Origin: Bin87 sp963666415
Lineage (GTDB): Bacteria; Chloroflexota; Dehalococcoidia; Lucifugimonadales; UBA3495
Reading direction: 5' to 3'
Assembly: GCA_963666415.2 (NCBI GenBank)
Contig: CAXXPD010000003.1
Span: forward strand, 868,001-932,000
Length of the DNA stretch: 64,000 nucleotides
Positions 1-9,411 of this stretch are shown here, piece by piece. Positions within the stretch are counted from its first letter, which is position 1; the number at the start of each line of letters is the position of its first letter. The translations under genes and the position numbers were made by a program. The notes beneath the pieces are model-generated. The model was not told the DNA's origin. It did no database searches and worked only from the letters and a program-made list of their open reading frames with translations.

Positions 1-1906
1 CAAATCCGGTTTCGCCCAGGCTGGGCCCGAAATCTTCGCTGGTTGCACCGAGGGTTACCTGATAAGCGGTGATGTACCCCTCGGCGGCATATCGTTCCAG
101 TATGGATTCGACCTCGCGCACTTCCCGGAACATGGCCGCGGCGTCGGTGTTCTCCGGCATGGTGATGTCGATTCGCATCGATTCCGGCGCGCCGGTGGAG
201 AATAACGTGATGGGAAGCACAATCAACAGCGGAATGCTGGCCGCCACGACGCCGACACAACCCAACACGGTGAGGATGCGATGCCGCAACGCCCAAGTGA
301 GTATCGGAGTGTAGCCGCGTTGTAACCAGGTGTCGGCGGTTGCGGATTCGACTTCGCCGGCCATGTCGCCCTGGCGCAGCAACATCGAACCCAGAACAGG
401 CACCGCGGTCAGTGCGATGAAAGTTGATGCCAACAGGGACGTACACACTGTTTGCGCGAAGGGCAGGAAGAACTCGCCGACGATGCCGGGAATAAACGCC
501 AGGGGCAGGAACACCGCTACCGTGGTCAGTGTTGACGCTAAAATGGCGGCGCCGACCTCACGGGCGCCTCTGACCGCCGCGGTACTCCGTGGCTCGCCGG
601 CCTGCACGTGCCGGTAAGTGTTTTCGAGCACAACGATGCTGTCGTCCACGATGCGGCCTACGGCAATGGCCAGCCCGGCGAGACTCATAAAATTCAGCGC
701 CCAGTCGAAAATCGCCATCACCAGCACGGTCATCAAGATGCTGAGCGGTATGGAGATGGCGATGATCAGGGTTGGCCGCAGCGTGTTCAGCGCTCCACGC
801 AGCGCGGTGGGTCGGAGTTGGAGCAGAAACAGGAAGATGGCGACGACGGCAATCACGAAGCCCTGACCGCCCTGCTGGACTACGTTGGTCAACTGCTCCT
901 GCAACTCGGGACCAGAGTTGTACAGTAATTCCACCCGCACGTCTTCGGGAAGCGCCAGCCCGTCGACGACTTCAAGCAATTGTTGGGTCAGCTCGATGGT
1001 GTTGCCTTCCGGTTCTCGCAACACGGCCAACGACACGCTGGGTTGCCCGTTGGTGCGAGAGATGGTTTCGGCGGCCGGCGTATCAATAACGACTTCGGCC
1101 ACGTGTGAAAGCAGGATGGGCGTTGCATCGCCGGGTTCGCCGGGTTGCTGGGCCGCGGATGGAGCGACGCTGTAACCCACCGGCACGTTGCCAATGGACT
1201 GTAGATCGCCATAACCGTGGAAGGTGCGTATGACGGTCGAATTGCCGTCGCGATTCAGTTCGCCACCGCTGATGTCAATGGCGTTGGCGCGAACTGAATT
1301 GATCACGTCGTCGATATTGAGACCATACTCTTCGAGCAGGTCGGGATCGACGACCACGGAAACCCTTTCTGAAATGCCGCCCTGAACATCAATCTGGTAG
1401 ACGCCATCCACCGCTTCCAGTTGGGGCAGTATCTGGTTGTCGATGACCCGTTGCAGGGATGGGATATCGCGTTCCCCGCTAACGCTCAACCACATTACGG
1501 GGAATATGTCAGAGGTCAGGCGGACGACGATTGGATCCAGCGCGTCCTCTGGCAAATTCAGCGCGCCAACGTTGGTCCTGATGTTGTCTTCAGCGGCCTC
1601 AACGTCGGCTCCGGCGGAAAAGTTGGCCGTAACCGCCGAAACGCTGGATGTGGATATCGAGGTGATATTCTCCAGGTCGGCCATGCCGGCAATGGAGTCT
1701 TCGATTTTGCTGGTAACTTCCGTGGCGACCGTGGTTGGGTCTCCCTGCTGGTAGGGAGTAACCACGTAAACGATCGCGAAACTGATTTCGGGGAATAGTT
1801 CCTGATGCAAGCTGTCGTAGGAATACAACCCCATGCCGACCAGCAACATCATTACCATCACGGTGACCGGCTTACGGCGCAGCGCGAGCGTAGTCAGAAA
1901 CGTCAA
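1..1906 (-). CDS. RND-family efflux transporter, N-terminal 635 residues (cut by window edge)
   Basis: Inner-membrane proton-driven exporter of the AcrB/MMPL-type RND superfamily. About 635 codons read without a stop and the C-terminal part lies outside the window. A first membrane segment spans about residues 13-30, followed by a large periplasmic porter region (about 35-340). A cluster of membrane helices starts near 348. The helix carrying GRIVDDSIVVLEN (about 418-429) has the paired aspartates of RND proton relay (D421, D422), as in AcrB helix 4. The start is a TTG preceded by GGGGAG; no ATG or GTG lies closer to the membrane segment. No membrane-fusion partner is visible, since upstream is the divergent flavin oxidoreductase gene. 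Substrate unknown. Confidence 0.9.
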   Translation of the reverse strand, partial: MTFLTTLALRRKPVTVMVMMLLVGMGLYSYDSLHQELFPEISFAIVYVVTPYQQGDPTTVATEVTSKIEDSIAGMADLENITSISTSSVSAVTANFSAGADVEAAEDNIRTNVGALNLPEDALDPIVVRLTSDIFPVMWLSVSGERDIPSLQRVIDNQILPQLEAVDGVYQIDVQGGISERVSVVVDPDLLEEYGLNIDDVINSVRANAIDISGGELNRDGNSTVIRTFHGYGDLQSIGNVPVGYSVAPSAAQQPGEPGDATPILLSHVAEVVIDTPAAETISRTNGQPSVSLAVLREPEGNTIELTQQLLEVVDGLALPEDVRVELLYNSGPELQEQLTNVVQQGGQGFVIAVVAIFLFLLQLRPTALRGALNTLRPTLIIAISIPLSILMTVLVMAIFDWALNFMSLAGLAIAVGRIVDDSIVVLENTYRHVQAGEPRSTAAVRGAREVGAAILASTLTTVAVFLPLAFIPGIVGEFFLPFAQTVCTSLLASTFIALTAVPVLGSMLLRQGDMAGEVESATADTWLQRGYTPILTWALRHRILTVLGCVGVVAASIPLLIVLPITLFSTGAPESMRIDITMPENTDAAAMFREVREVESILERYAAEGYITAYQVTLGATSEDFGPSLGETGF

Positions 1907-1929
1907 AATCTCCCCTGCCAGACTGATGC

Positions 1930-1956
1930 AAAAGCCGCTAACCGAATGCTAGCGGC
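1930..1956 (-). terminator. hairpin with short T tract in the leader of the RND gene
   Basis: On the minus strand a 7-bp stem (GCCGCTA paired with TAGCGGC, 9-nt loop) is followed by TTTT. It sits about 25 nt upstream of the RND start codon. It could be an attenuator or simply a stable leader hairpin; the T tract is short. Confidence 0.3.
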
Positions 1957-2167
1957 CTGAATTGCCCTCTGCTGTGATATCGAATAATCATACCAGACGG
2001 AACCCGCTGGGCCTGCGGGTTCCGGTCAATCGCCGGTCATACTAGCCTCAAGGTATCCGCCAATTGCAAAGAAAATGTGAAGCTGCAAGGGAAATGTAAA
2101 GTGTCGCCTGCCATGGCGTCGTCTGCCATGTAGTACACTGCCTACCAATTTGTTTGAGGAGTTCCAG

Positions 2168-3217
2168 ATGGATTTCGCCCTGTTTTCACATATTCCGTGG
2201 CCGGAGGAACACGCGCCGAAACGCCTGTATTCTGATCTCACCGAACAGGCGATCATCGGCGAAGAGCTCGGTTTCAAAGCGATCTGGCTGGCCGAGCATC
2301 ACTTTACCCGCTATGGGTTGGGCGCCTCGTCGTTGGTCATCGCGAGCAACATTGCGGCGCGTACTAATCACATCCGCCTCGGCACCGCAGTGCTCATCCC
2401 GCCGTTGCATCATCCGGTGCGGTTGGCCGAGGACACGGCGACGCTGGACGTGCTCAGCGACGGTCGCCTGGACGTCGGGTTTGGAAGGGGAGCCGCGGCA
2501 TCCGAATACGTCAACTTTGGGGTTGACCACGCCGAGAGTCAGGCACGTTACCGGGAAACCATCGAGATGGTGGAGTCGCTTTGGACCACACCCGATTATT
2601 CTTTTGAGGGAGACTACTACAGTGCCCACCGCCTGAATCTGGTGCCCACGCCTTTGCAGCAACCCCATCCTCCGGTGTACGTGGCGGCCACGCGCAGCGT
2701 CGAATCGTTGGAATTCGTTTCCACCACCGGTCGCAGACTGATTATCGGGGTGGTGCTGAATACCGGGGAGACGGTTGAATTGCTGAAACGTTTTCTCGAT
2801 ATGGCGCAGCAGTCCGGCAGTCCGATTACCGCCGCCGACGTACCTTTTTTCCGGTATTTTTACGTTGCGGAAACCGAGGAGGAGGCGCACCGGGATGCAC
2901 GCGATGCGCTCAACTGGACCTTGGACGTCAATACCTGGCGCACCGAATTCCCAGTGGGCAGCGAGGTTTACCAACGGCTGGACGATTACCGGCGAACTCG
3001 TACCAAGTTTCCTCCGACCTACGAATTCCTGGCTGAAAATCGGGCATTCATCGGCAGCCCTGACCAATGCGCCGAGCAGATCCAGGCACTTTATGATGCG
3101 GGAGTGCGCTACTTCGGTTGCAATTTCGCCTTCGGCGGCCTCCCCCACGAAAATCAGGTGAAGTCCATGGAGCTATTTGCCCGCGAGGTGATGCCGCGCT
3201 TCCCGGCCGACGGCTAG
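2168..3217 (+). CDS. LLM-class flavin-dependent oxidoreductase (luciferase-like)
   Basis: A 349-residue member of the bacterial-luciferase-like FMN/F420 oxidoreductase superfamily, a TIM barrel that oxidises organic substrates with reduced flavin. Seen: N-terminal FALFSHIPWP strand, AEHHF near residue 40, GTAVLIPPLHHPVRLAED, and LSDGRLDVGFGRG, all family hallmarks. The ATG is preceded by GAGGAG about 6 nt upstream; an upstream in-frame TTG is less likely. It stands alone, divergent from the RND gene, with no flavin reductase beside it. Such monooxygenases are numerous in some Chloroflexota, where degradation of recalcitrant organics has been proposed. The substrate cannot be read from sequence. 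Confidence 0.9.
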   Translation: MDFALFSHIPWPEEHAPKRLYSDLTEQAIIGEELGFKAIWLAEHHFTRYGLGASSLVIASNIAARTNHIRLGTAVLIPPLHHPVRLAEDTATLDVLSDGRLDVGFGRGAAASEYVNFGVDHAESQARYRETIEMVESLWTTPDYSFEGDYYSAHRLNLVPTPLQQPHPPVYVAATRSVESLEFVSTTGRRLIIGVVLNTGETVELLKRFLDMAQQSGSPITAADVPFFRYFYVAETEEEAHRDARDALNWTLDVNTWRTEFPVGSEVYQRLDDYRRTRTKFPPTYEFLAENRAFIGSPDQCAEQIQALYDAGVRYFGCNFAFGGLPHENQVKSMELFAREVMPRFPADG

Positions 3218-3282
3218 CCCGAGGTACGCTCTTGCCCGAGGTACCCGCTAGCCCGACGCATTCGCTAGCCCGAGAGAACCGT
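3214..3282. repeat. four degenerate 17-bp tandem repeats
   Basis: Four adjacent units start CTAGCCCGA or CTTGCCCGA at 3214, 3231, 3248 and 3265. The array begins on the stop codon of the flavin oxidoreductase and ends at the stop codon of the convergent MFS gene. No hairpin with a T tract is obvious. Confidence 0.7.
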
Positions 3283-4788
3283 CTAGTTATCTCCGGGTGC
3301 GCCGGCCGGGGCGTCTTGACGTTCCGCGATTGGGGCCAGAGGAGTTGTCTTACGGGTGCCCAGCGCTCGGATCAACGAGATGACCGCCCCCAAGGTTAGG
3401 ACGCAACCCATCAGCAGGAACGCCCACCGGAGTCCCGCGACGAACGCCGTGGCAACGCTGGGGTTTACGGCGTCCAGTTTCGGCTCCACTCCGTAAGTGG
3501 CCATAGTCAACACAACGACGGTGGTGGCGACGGCCACGCTGACCACGTTGGCCGAATTGCGGACCAGTTGCGTCAGGGCGGACACGACACCGTAGCGGCT
3601 GCGGTCCACCACGCTGATGATGCTGCTGCTATTGGGGGTGTTGAACAACCCGGTGCCACAGCTTTGCATCATCATCGTGCCAATTATCAACCAAACCGGC
3701 GATCGTTCGGTCAGTGCGAACGCCAGCACGAACGAGCCGGCGGCGGTGAGCGATATGCCACCGATGGTAAATGCCTGCCAGCCAAACCGGTCTGATAATC
3801 GCCCGGTCAGTGGACCGAGCACCACCATGCACAGCGCGGCCGGAATCATCATCAGTCCGACCTGCTCCGGCGAGTAGGACAATACCCTTTGCAGGTAGAA
3901 GGGCATCATAAACCGCGCCGACGATGTGCCAAAGAACGCTATCCAACCGGCGGCAATGCCCATCCCGAAAATGCGGTTGGCGAATAACCGGAGCTCAAGC
4001 ATAGGAGATGCGAACCGCAGTTCCCACCAAATGAACGCGGCGGTCATCACCACAACCGCCAGACCGCCGCCGACTACCACCGGAGAAGTCCAGCCGAACC
4101 CGTTGCCGTTGCCGACCACCAACAGCATGACCAGCAGGATTACGCCGGACAGGCCGGCGCCAATCCAGTCGAATCCGCCGCGCTGGCCTCCCTGATTTTG
4201 TCCGGCGTTGGGTGCTCGTTCCAGTAGTAGCCAAGCGAAGATGAGCACGATGATTCCGGTGGGAACGTTGACGAAAAACACCCACTGCCAACCCAGCCAG
4301 GCGACCAAGAATCCACCCATGGCCGGGCCGGCGACGGCGCCCAGACCAACCACGCTGAGATGCGAGCCCAAAGCCTTGCCGCGTTCGGAGTCGGGGAATG
4401 CGGCGATGAACATTCCCATGCCGCAGCCTTGCACCATGCCGGATCCGATACCTTGCACCACGCGAAAACCGATCAGGATTCCCAGATCTGGGGCAAACGT
4501 GGCTCCCAACGAACCCACCACGAATATGCCGGTGCCGGCGACGTAAACCCGGCGCCGACCAATCACGTCGCCCAAACGGCCCATCGGTAACAGCAGTACG
4601 CTGATAGTCAGGGCGTATGCGATGACTACCCACTGAACCGACGACAGGTTGGCGTTCAGGTGCGATTCAATCTGCGGCAACGCGATCAGGACGCTGCCGT
4701 GGTCAATTACTGAGAAGAAAGTGCCGGTGGCTACGATGCAGAAGACCCACCACCTGTAGTTCCGGCTGTTGGTGATACGTTGGATCAA
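3283..4788 (-). CDS. MFS transporter, DHA2 (EmrB/QacA-like) drug exporter family
   Basis: A 501-residue major-facilitator protein with about 14 hydrophobic segments, the size and topology of DHA2 drug:H+ antiporters. Motif A appears as GRLGDVIGRRRVY after helix 2. Antiporter motif C appears as GLGAVAGPAMGG in helix 5. The start is taken as TTG just before the first helix; no ATG fits the frame nearby. It converges on the flavin oxidoreductase with only the 17-bp repeats between them. Substrate unknown; likely efflux of a hydrophobic compound. Confidence 0.9.
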   Translation of the reverse strand: MIQRITNSRNYRWWVFCIVATGTFFSVIDHGSVLIALPQIESHLNANLSSVQWVVIAYALTISVLLLPMGRLGDVIGRRRVYVAGTGIFVVGSLGATFAPDLGILIGFRVVQGIGSGMVQGCGMGMFIAAFPDSERGKALGSHLSVVGLGAVAGPAMGGFLVAWLGWQWVFFVNVPTGIIVLIFAWLLLERAPNAGQNQGGQRGGFDWIGAGLSGVILLVMLLVVGNGNGFGWTSPVVVGGGLAVVVMTAAFIWWELRFASPMLELRLFANRIFGMGIAAGWIAFFGTSSARFMMPFYLQRVLSYSPEQVGLMMIPAALCMVVLGPLTGRLSDRFGWQAFTIGGISLTAAGSFVLAFALTERSPVWLIIGTMMMQSCGTGLFNTPNSSSIISVVDRSRYGVVSALTQLVRNSANVVSVAVATTVVVLTMATYGVEPKLDAVNPSVATAFVAGLRWAFLLMGCVLTLGAVISLIRALGTRKTTPLAPIAERQDAPAGAPGDN

Positions 4789-4925
4789 GTTGAAGCCCGT
4801 TTGAAGTTACGGTCATGCCGGCGATTACCGCCTCAGCCGTTTTATGATACTCCGTTACCTTGCCTATGCAAGAGATATGCAGCCAGTCGGGTTGAGAAGG
4901 CGGTATCCTCACGAGCGGGTGTTGA

Positions 4926-6182
4926 TCAGGGCAAGCGCCGGACCCGATTGAGGGTAGCGGTGCAAATCAGGGCGAGGGCCAGTCCCAGCGCGCCTACAAT
5001 CGCAATCGCCGTTACCGGAGAGGTGGCATCCGACAGCAGCCCCACGGCCAGGCTCGCCACTACCAGAAACCCGCGATCAAAACTTTGCAAACTCGTCAAC
5101 CTGCCACGCAGGTTGTCCGGGGCGAGGGTCTGTATGAGGGTGCCGCGAGTGGTACGGAAAACTGCCTGGCTGAAAGCCATTGCCGCGATGGCAATGAATG
5201 CCAATGCCATCCAATGGGAATAGGCGAATATCAACAGGCATATGGAACTCGCCACCGCCGCGCCCAGCACCACTTTTCCTTTCGTAAATACGAAACCGAA
5301 GGATGCCATGAAAAACGCTGCCAGAAAACCGCCGACGCCGGTTACCGACAGTAGATATCCTCCGACACGAGCGTCGCGCATTAGCACATCGGTAGTGAAC
5401 ACCGGGAAAAGGAACCAGGCAGGATGGAGAATGATGTTCGGTATCACAGACAGAATCATCAACTGGAACAGTGCGCGTTCGCCGCGCCAGACGTAGCGCA
5501 ACCCCTCAACCAGATTGGCGACCAGAGAGCCCCTTGCCCTGGAGGCGCCGGGCAGGAAGTAGGGCGTTTTCAAGGGCAGGATCATCGTTACGTTGGCGAG
5601 ATACAGGCAGGCTTCGATGGTGAAATTCCAGAAATAACCCAGGGTGACAATCAGAATGCCACCGATAAATGGGCCCAATATCCTGGTTCCGGTAATCGTC
5701 AATACGTTGGCGGCCAGAGCGTTGCCGAGCATTTCCCGAGGTACTGTGCCCGCGATCAAGGACTGGCGCATCGGCTGCGTCATGGAATGGCAGGTACCCG
5801 CCAGGATGACGTACATATATGCGTGCCAGACCGCCACCCGCCCCGAAAGCACCAGTAGGGCGAAGGAAATGGCCAATGCCGCCATCACAACTTGTAGAGC
5901 GATGACCAGCTTCCGACGGTCGAATCGGTCGCTCAGCACGCCACCCCAAGGGCCGAAAACCAGACCGGGCAGGGTGTTGATGCCGCCCACTGTCACCACC
6001 AGTAGCCCGGCAACATTGGAACCTTCAGACAGTTCGCGCACCAGCCAGCCCACGCTCAGCAGTTGCAGCCACTGAGCATTGTTGGCGAAGAAATTGCCGA
6101 TCCAGAGCAGGCGGTAATTCCTGTACCCTAACCATGCGTCCAGCGTATGGAAACGCGGAATTGAGGGGACGCGGAAAATAAT
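4926..6182 (-). CDS. MFS transporter, first of a tandem pair; start codon uncertain
   Basis: MFS exporter of the EntS/MFS_3-like 12-helix type, clearly paralogous to the next gene. Both share the phrases HTLDAWL, QWLQLLS, GGINTLP or GAINTLP, LSDRFDRRKL or LGDRLDRRKL, and TGTRI(L/F)GPFIGG. Homology with the paralogue runs upstream of the first GTG (6053) through codons for RFHTLDAWLGYRNYRLLW, so the protein must begin farther out. No ATG, GTG or TTG exists in that frame. An ATT at 6179 or 6182 follows GGAGGAAG at good spacing. Alternatively, an ATG at 6250 opens a different frame that would need a one-base shift near 6160. The minimal form is 4926-6053. Confidence 0.8.
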   Translation of the reverse strand: MIFRVPSIPRFHTLDAWLGYRNYRLLWIGNFFANNAQWLQLLSVGWLVRELSEGSNVAGLLVVTVGGINTLPGLVFGPWGGVLSDRFDRRKLVIALQVVMAALAISFALLVLSGRVAVWHAYMYVILAGTCHSMTQPMRQSLIAGTVPREMLGNALAANVLTITGTRILGPFIGGILIVTLGYFWNFTIEACLYLANVTMILPLKTPYFLPGASRARGSLVANLVEGLRYVWRGERALFQLMILSVIPNIILHPAWFLFPVFTTDVLMRDARVGGYLLSVTGVGGFLAAFFMASFGFVFTKGKVVLGAAVASSICLLIFAYSHWMALAFIAIAAMAFSQAVFRTTRGTLIQTLAPDNLRGRLTSLQSFDRGFLVVASLAVGLLSDATSPVTAIAIVGALGLALALICTATLNRVRRLP

Positions 6183-6369
6183 TCTTCCTCCCGAGTTGCG
6201 CGGGCAGGTCGGCCAGGTTGCGCAGGCGCCGGCGCCGAACCAGTAGGCATTTTGCCCCGCGCCACCAAAACAGTCAATGCTGTTGAGCCGATGGTATTAA
6301 CTACGCCGATACACTTACGCCGATATACCGCCGAGCGGGACGCTCACTCACTCGTGCCCCGAGCGGGTT

Positions 6370-7611
6370 CTAGGGCAACGTGCGCACTCGCCGGAGTACG
6401 GCGACGCAAAGAATGGTCGCTGCCAACCCCAGGCCGCCCAGGGTGAGTATGGCGATAGATGCGGAAGTGGAGTCGGCCAGTATTCCCACCAGCACGCTGA
6501 TTCCGGTCAGGAATGCGCGCTCGTAGGCCAGTACGCTCATGGTACGGGCGCGGAATCGGTCGGGCACCATGGTTAGCACGACGATACCCTGCGTGGTGCG
6601 GAAGTAGGCCTGAAACATCGACATCATGGCCAGGAACACCAGCGCAGCCGGTAGCCACGATGAGAACGCAAATATCATCGTGCAGATGGAACTCATTGCG
6701 GCGGTGGCCAGCATGATGTAACCCTTGCGGTAGGGGAGCCCGAAGGATGCGATCGCAAGGGTTGCAATTAGGCCGCCCACCCCGGTAACCGCCAACAGGT
6801 AGCCGCCCATATTGGCATCTCCCATCAATACCTGGGCGGTGAACAGTGGGAGCAGGAACCAAACCGGATGCAGTATCGTGTTGGGGACAATGGACAGCAC
6901 CATGATTTCCAAAATCTCGCGTTGATCTCTCCAGAGGTGCATGATCCCGGCTCGGAAGTCAGCGAAGGGGTTGAATCGCCGCCGCCCGGCATCCGGCATA
7001 TCCGAGCTATATGGCATCTTCATGGGTAGCAGCAGCAGAACAACCGCGAGGTAAAGCGTGCCCTCCAGCGCAAAGTTCCAGAAGAATCCCAGGTAGAAGA
7101 TGAGCAAGCCGCCTATGAACGGCCCGAATATGCGCGTGCCGGTTACCGTGAACACGTTGATGGCGTAAGCGTTGACCACGGCCTCTCGCGGCACTACGTT
7201 GGAAACCAGCACCTGCTGCATCGGTTGGGATATCGCCAGGCACGCGCCGGAAATGATTACGTAAGCATAGGCGTGCCAGGCACGGATGAAATCGCTGGCG
7301 ACCAGCAAGGCGAAGGAGAATGCCAGCACTGCGCTGAATGTCTGCACCGCCATGATCAGCTTGCGACGGTCGAGTCGGTCGCCGAGCACGCCGGTGAGTG
7401 GGTTGACCAACAGCATCGGTAAAGTGTTGATCGCGCCGACCGATACGACCAGCAAACCGCCGATCAGGGAACCCTCTGACAGGGATTTCACCAACCAGCC
7501 GATGCTGAGTAGTTGCAACCACTGGGCGGTATTGCCGGCATAGTTCGCCAGCCAAAGCAGCCGGAAATCCCGGTATGCCAGCCACGCATCCAACGTGTGC
7601 AGGCGTGGCAA
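6370..7611 (-). CDS. MFS transporter, second of a tandem pair
   Basis: A 413-residue, roughly 12-helix MFS exporter, MFS_3/EntS-like. The motif A region reads GVLGDRLDRRKLIM. It is strongly similar along its whole length to the protein encoded just downstream at 4926-6182, so the two arose by tandem duplication. The start is TTG; the frame is open a little farther upstream, but without ATG or GTG. About 115 nt upstream on the minus strand there is a perfect TTGACA (7728-7733) with a poor -10. Substrate unknown. Confidence 0.88.
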   Translation of the reverse strand: MPRLHTLDAWLAYRDFRLLWLANYAGNTAQWLQLLSIGWLVKSLSEGSLIGGLLVVSVGAINTLPMLLVNPLTGVLGDRLDRRKLIMAVQTFSAVLAFSFALLVASDFIRAWHAYAYVIISGACLAISQPMQQVLVSNVVPREAVVNAYAINVFTVTGTRIFGPFIGGLLIFYLGFFWNFALEGTLYLAVVLLLLPMKMPYSSDMPDAGRRRFNPFADFRAGIMHLWRDQREILEIMVLSIVPNTILHPVWFLLPLFTAQVLMGDANMGGYLLAVTGVGGLIATLAIASFGLPYRKGYIMLATAAMSSICTMIFAFSSWLPAALVFLAMMSMFQAYFRTTQGIVVLTMVPDRFRARTMSVLAYERAFLTGISVLVGILADSTSASIAILTLGGLGLAATILCVAVLRRVRTLP

Positions 7612-7903
7612 TCTGCGTGAGGAACGGATGGGCTCGGCCTTTGGGGAGTCAGTTGCGAGGAAAGGTACGTGAGGCGCAACCTCTGCGTAACGTCAACCGG
7701 AACATATTGGGACTGACGCCCGGATGTTGTCAACTCAAAAAACCATGACTGAGATTGATGCGTTCCCCTGCGACGTCAGCGAGCCGGTCCCACTACGGAA
7801 TCTCCGAACGGATTTCGATGTGGGCTATGATATGATTACGAGGCGCTGGCCGAGTGGAAACCCGGTTGGCAAAGTCGGTTGACAGCTTCAGGAGGCTACC
7901 CGA

Positions 7904-9385
7904 ATGACCATCGCAGATGAGGTATTTACCACCTCATTTCGCGGCCAGGATACCGACCGCGCCCTGCTTGCTCACCTGTTGCGTCGGGCTGGCTTTGGCG
8001 CCACGCCGGCCGAGTTGGAAACCCACTGCTCGAGGGGCTACGCCGCAACGGTGGAGTGGTTGCTGCATCCCGAGATTCAACCAGGGTTGGATGAAGATAT
8101 TATCGAGCGGTATTACATCGACTGGAAGGAAAGCCGCAACATCGAAGGCGCTCTCACCGAGACCGTATATCGGATGAACGGCAATGCTGGCACGCGCCCG
8201 TTGCAGGAAAAAGTTGCGCTGTTCTGGCACGGAGTGTTCGCCACCGGATTGGCCAAAGTCCTGCACGAAAAAACCATGCTCAACCAGATCGACCTGTTCC
8301 GGGAACACGGATTGGGCAGCTTCAGGGATTTCCTCGCCCATCTAGCCCGCGACCCGGCGATGATTTTCTGGCTGGATAACAACTTCAATCACAAGGATGC
8401 CATCAACGAAAATTGGGGTCGGGAATTGCTCGAACTGTTCTCAATGGGCGTAGGCATGGACGGACAACCCAACTACTCAGAAGATGATGTGCAGGAAGCG
8501 GCCCGCGCCTTCACCGGCTGGACCATTGACGACGACAATGTGGCGAGCATTCCCTACGGGAAAACACCGTGGCGGTTCCGCTACGATCCCGCCGACCACG
8601 ACGATGGGCACAAGACTTTTCTCGGTGAAACCGGAGCCTTCGACGGCGATGACATCATTGACATCATCTGCCGCCAGCCGGCTACCGCGCGGTTCATCAG
8701 CCGCCACTTGTACAATTTCTTTATCGCCGACGACGTGCAGGTTCCCGCCTGGCAAAACACACCGCCAGCCGACCCGCAGGCCATTGCCGCGCTGGAGGCA
8801 GAGTACTTCCGTTCCGGTTACGACGTCCGGTCGATGCTGCGCCTTCTGTTCACTGCCGATTTTTTCAAGTCGGAGACCGCCCGGTTTGCGCGGGTTAAGT
8901 GTCCAGCAGAGGTGGTGGTAAGCACCCTGCACCTGGCGGGAAGACTGAAATTCCCGGAGGTCGGTGTAATGGGCGTTGCGCTGGAGTGTCGTTACATGAA
9001 CCAGGATCTGCTCAACCCGCCATCGGTGGAGGGCTGGCACACTGGCAAGGAATGGATCGACAGCGGGAGCATGGTCGAGCGCATCAACTTTGTTGCCGAC
9101 GAACTCGGAAATGCCGACCATCCCGGCGTTCGCGCCATTGTAGATCACCTGCTGAACCAGGGTTTGACACTATCCCCCGCTGGCATTGTGGACGGCTGTC
9201 TGGATCTGCTGGGTTGTTACGTGCTCCGGGACGAAAATCGGGACGCGCTTATTGTGCAAGCCGGCGAGGCTCTGGGCGACGCCACGGTGTCAACCGACCT
9301 GCCAGATGGTCGGGTGGCAACAGAGGCGGTAATCCTCAACACGCTGCGCATGATTGGCGCTACCCGCGAGTACCAGTTCGCCTAG
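7904..9385 (+). CDS. DUF1800 family protein
   Basis: A 493-residue DUF1800 protein of unknown function. Recognised by the N-terminal block HLLRRAGFGATPAELE (about residues 24-39), the phrase ALFWHGVFATG, NENWGRELLELFSMG, ARAFTGWTID, and the C-terminal NPPSVEGWHTGKEW. The start ATG follows AGGAGG at about 8 nt. DUF1800 genes are often next to a DUF1501 gene, but none is present here. No clear export signal is visible at the N terminus, although some family members are exported. Confidence 0.9.
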   Translation: MTIADEVFTTSFRGQDTDRALLAHLLRRAGFGATPAELETHCSRGYAATVEWLLHPEIQPGLDEDIIERYYIDWKESRNIEGALTETVYRMNGNAGTRPLQEKVALFWHGVFATGLAKVLHEKTMLNQIDLFREHGLGSFRDFLAHLARDPAMIFWLDNNFNHKDAINENWGRELLELFSMGVGMDGQPNYSEDDVQEAARAFTGWTIDDDNVASIPYGKTPWRFRYDPADHDDGHKTFLGETGAFDGDDIIDIICRQPATARFISRHLYNFFIADDVQVPAWQNTPPADPQAIAALEAEYFRSGYDVRSMLRLLFTADFFKSETARFARVKCPAEVVVSTLHLAGRLKFPEVGVMGVALECRYMNQDLLNPPSVEGWHTGKEWIDSGSMVERINFVADELGNADHPGVRAIVDHLLNQGLTLSPAGIVDGCLDLLGCYVLRDENRDALIVQAGEALGDATVSTDLPDGRVATEAVILNTLRMIGATREYQFA

Positions 9386-9411
9386 CATCACGACTGTTAG
9401 TGGGCACGGCC

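Noticed and set aside
2186..3148. 320-residue frame antisense to the flavin oxidoreductase
   Set aside because: Shadow frame without motifs.
8899..9411. N-terminal extension of the acyl-CoA dehydrogenase
   Set aside because: The open frame runs inside the DUF1800 gene and does not resemble the family; a family-like start exists at 9412.
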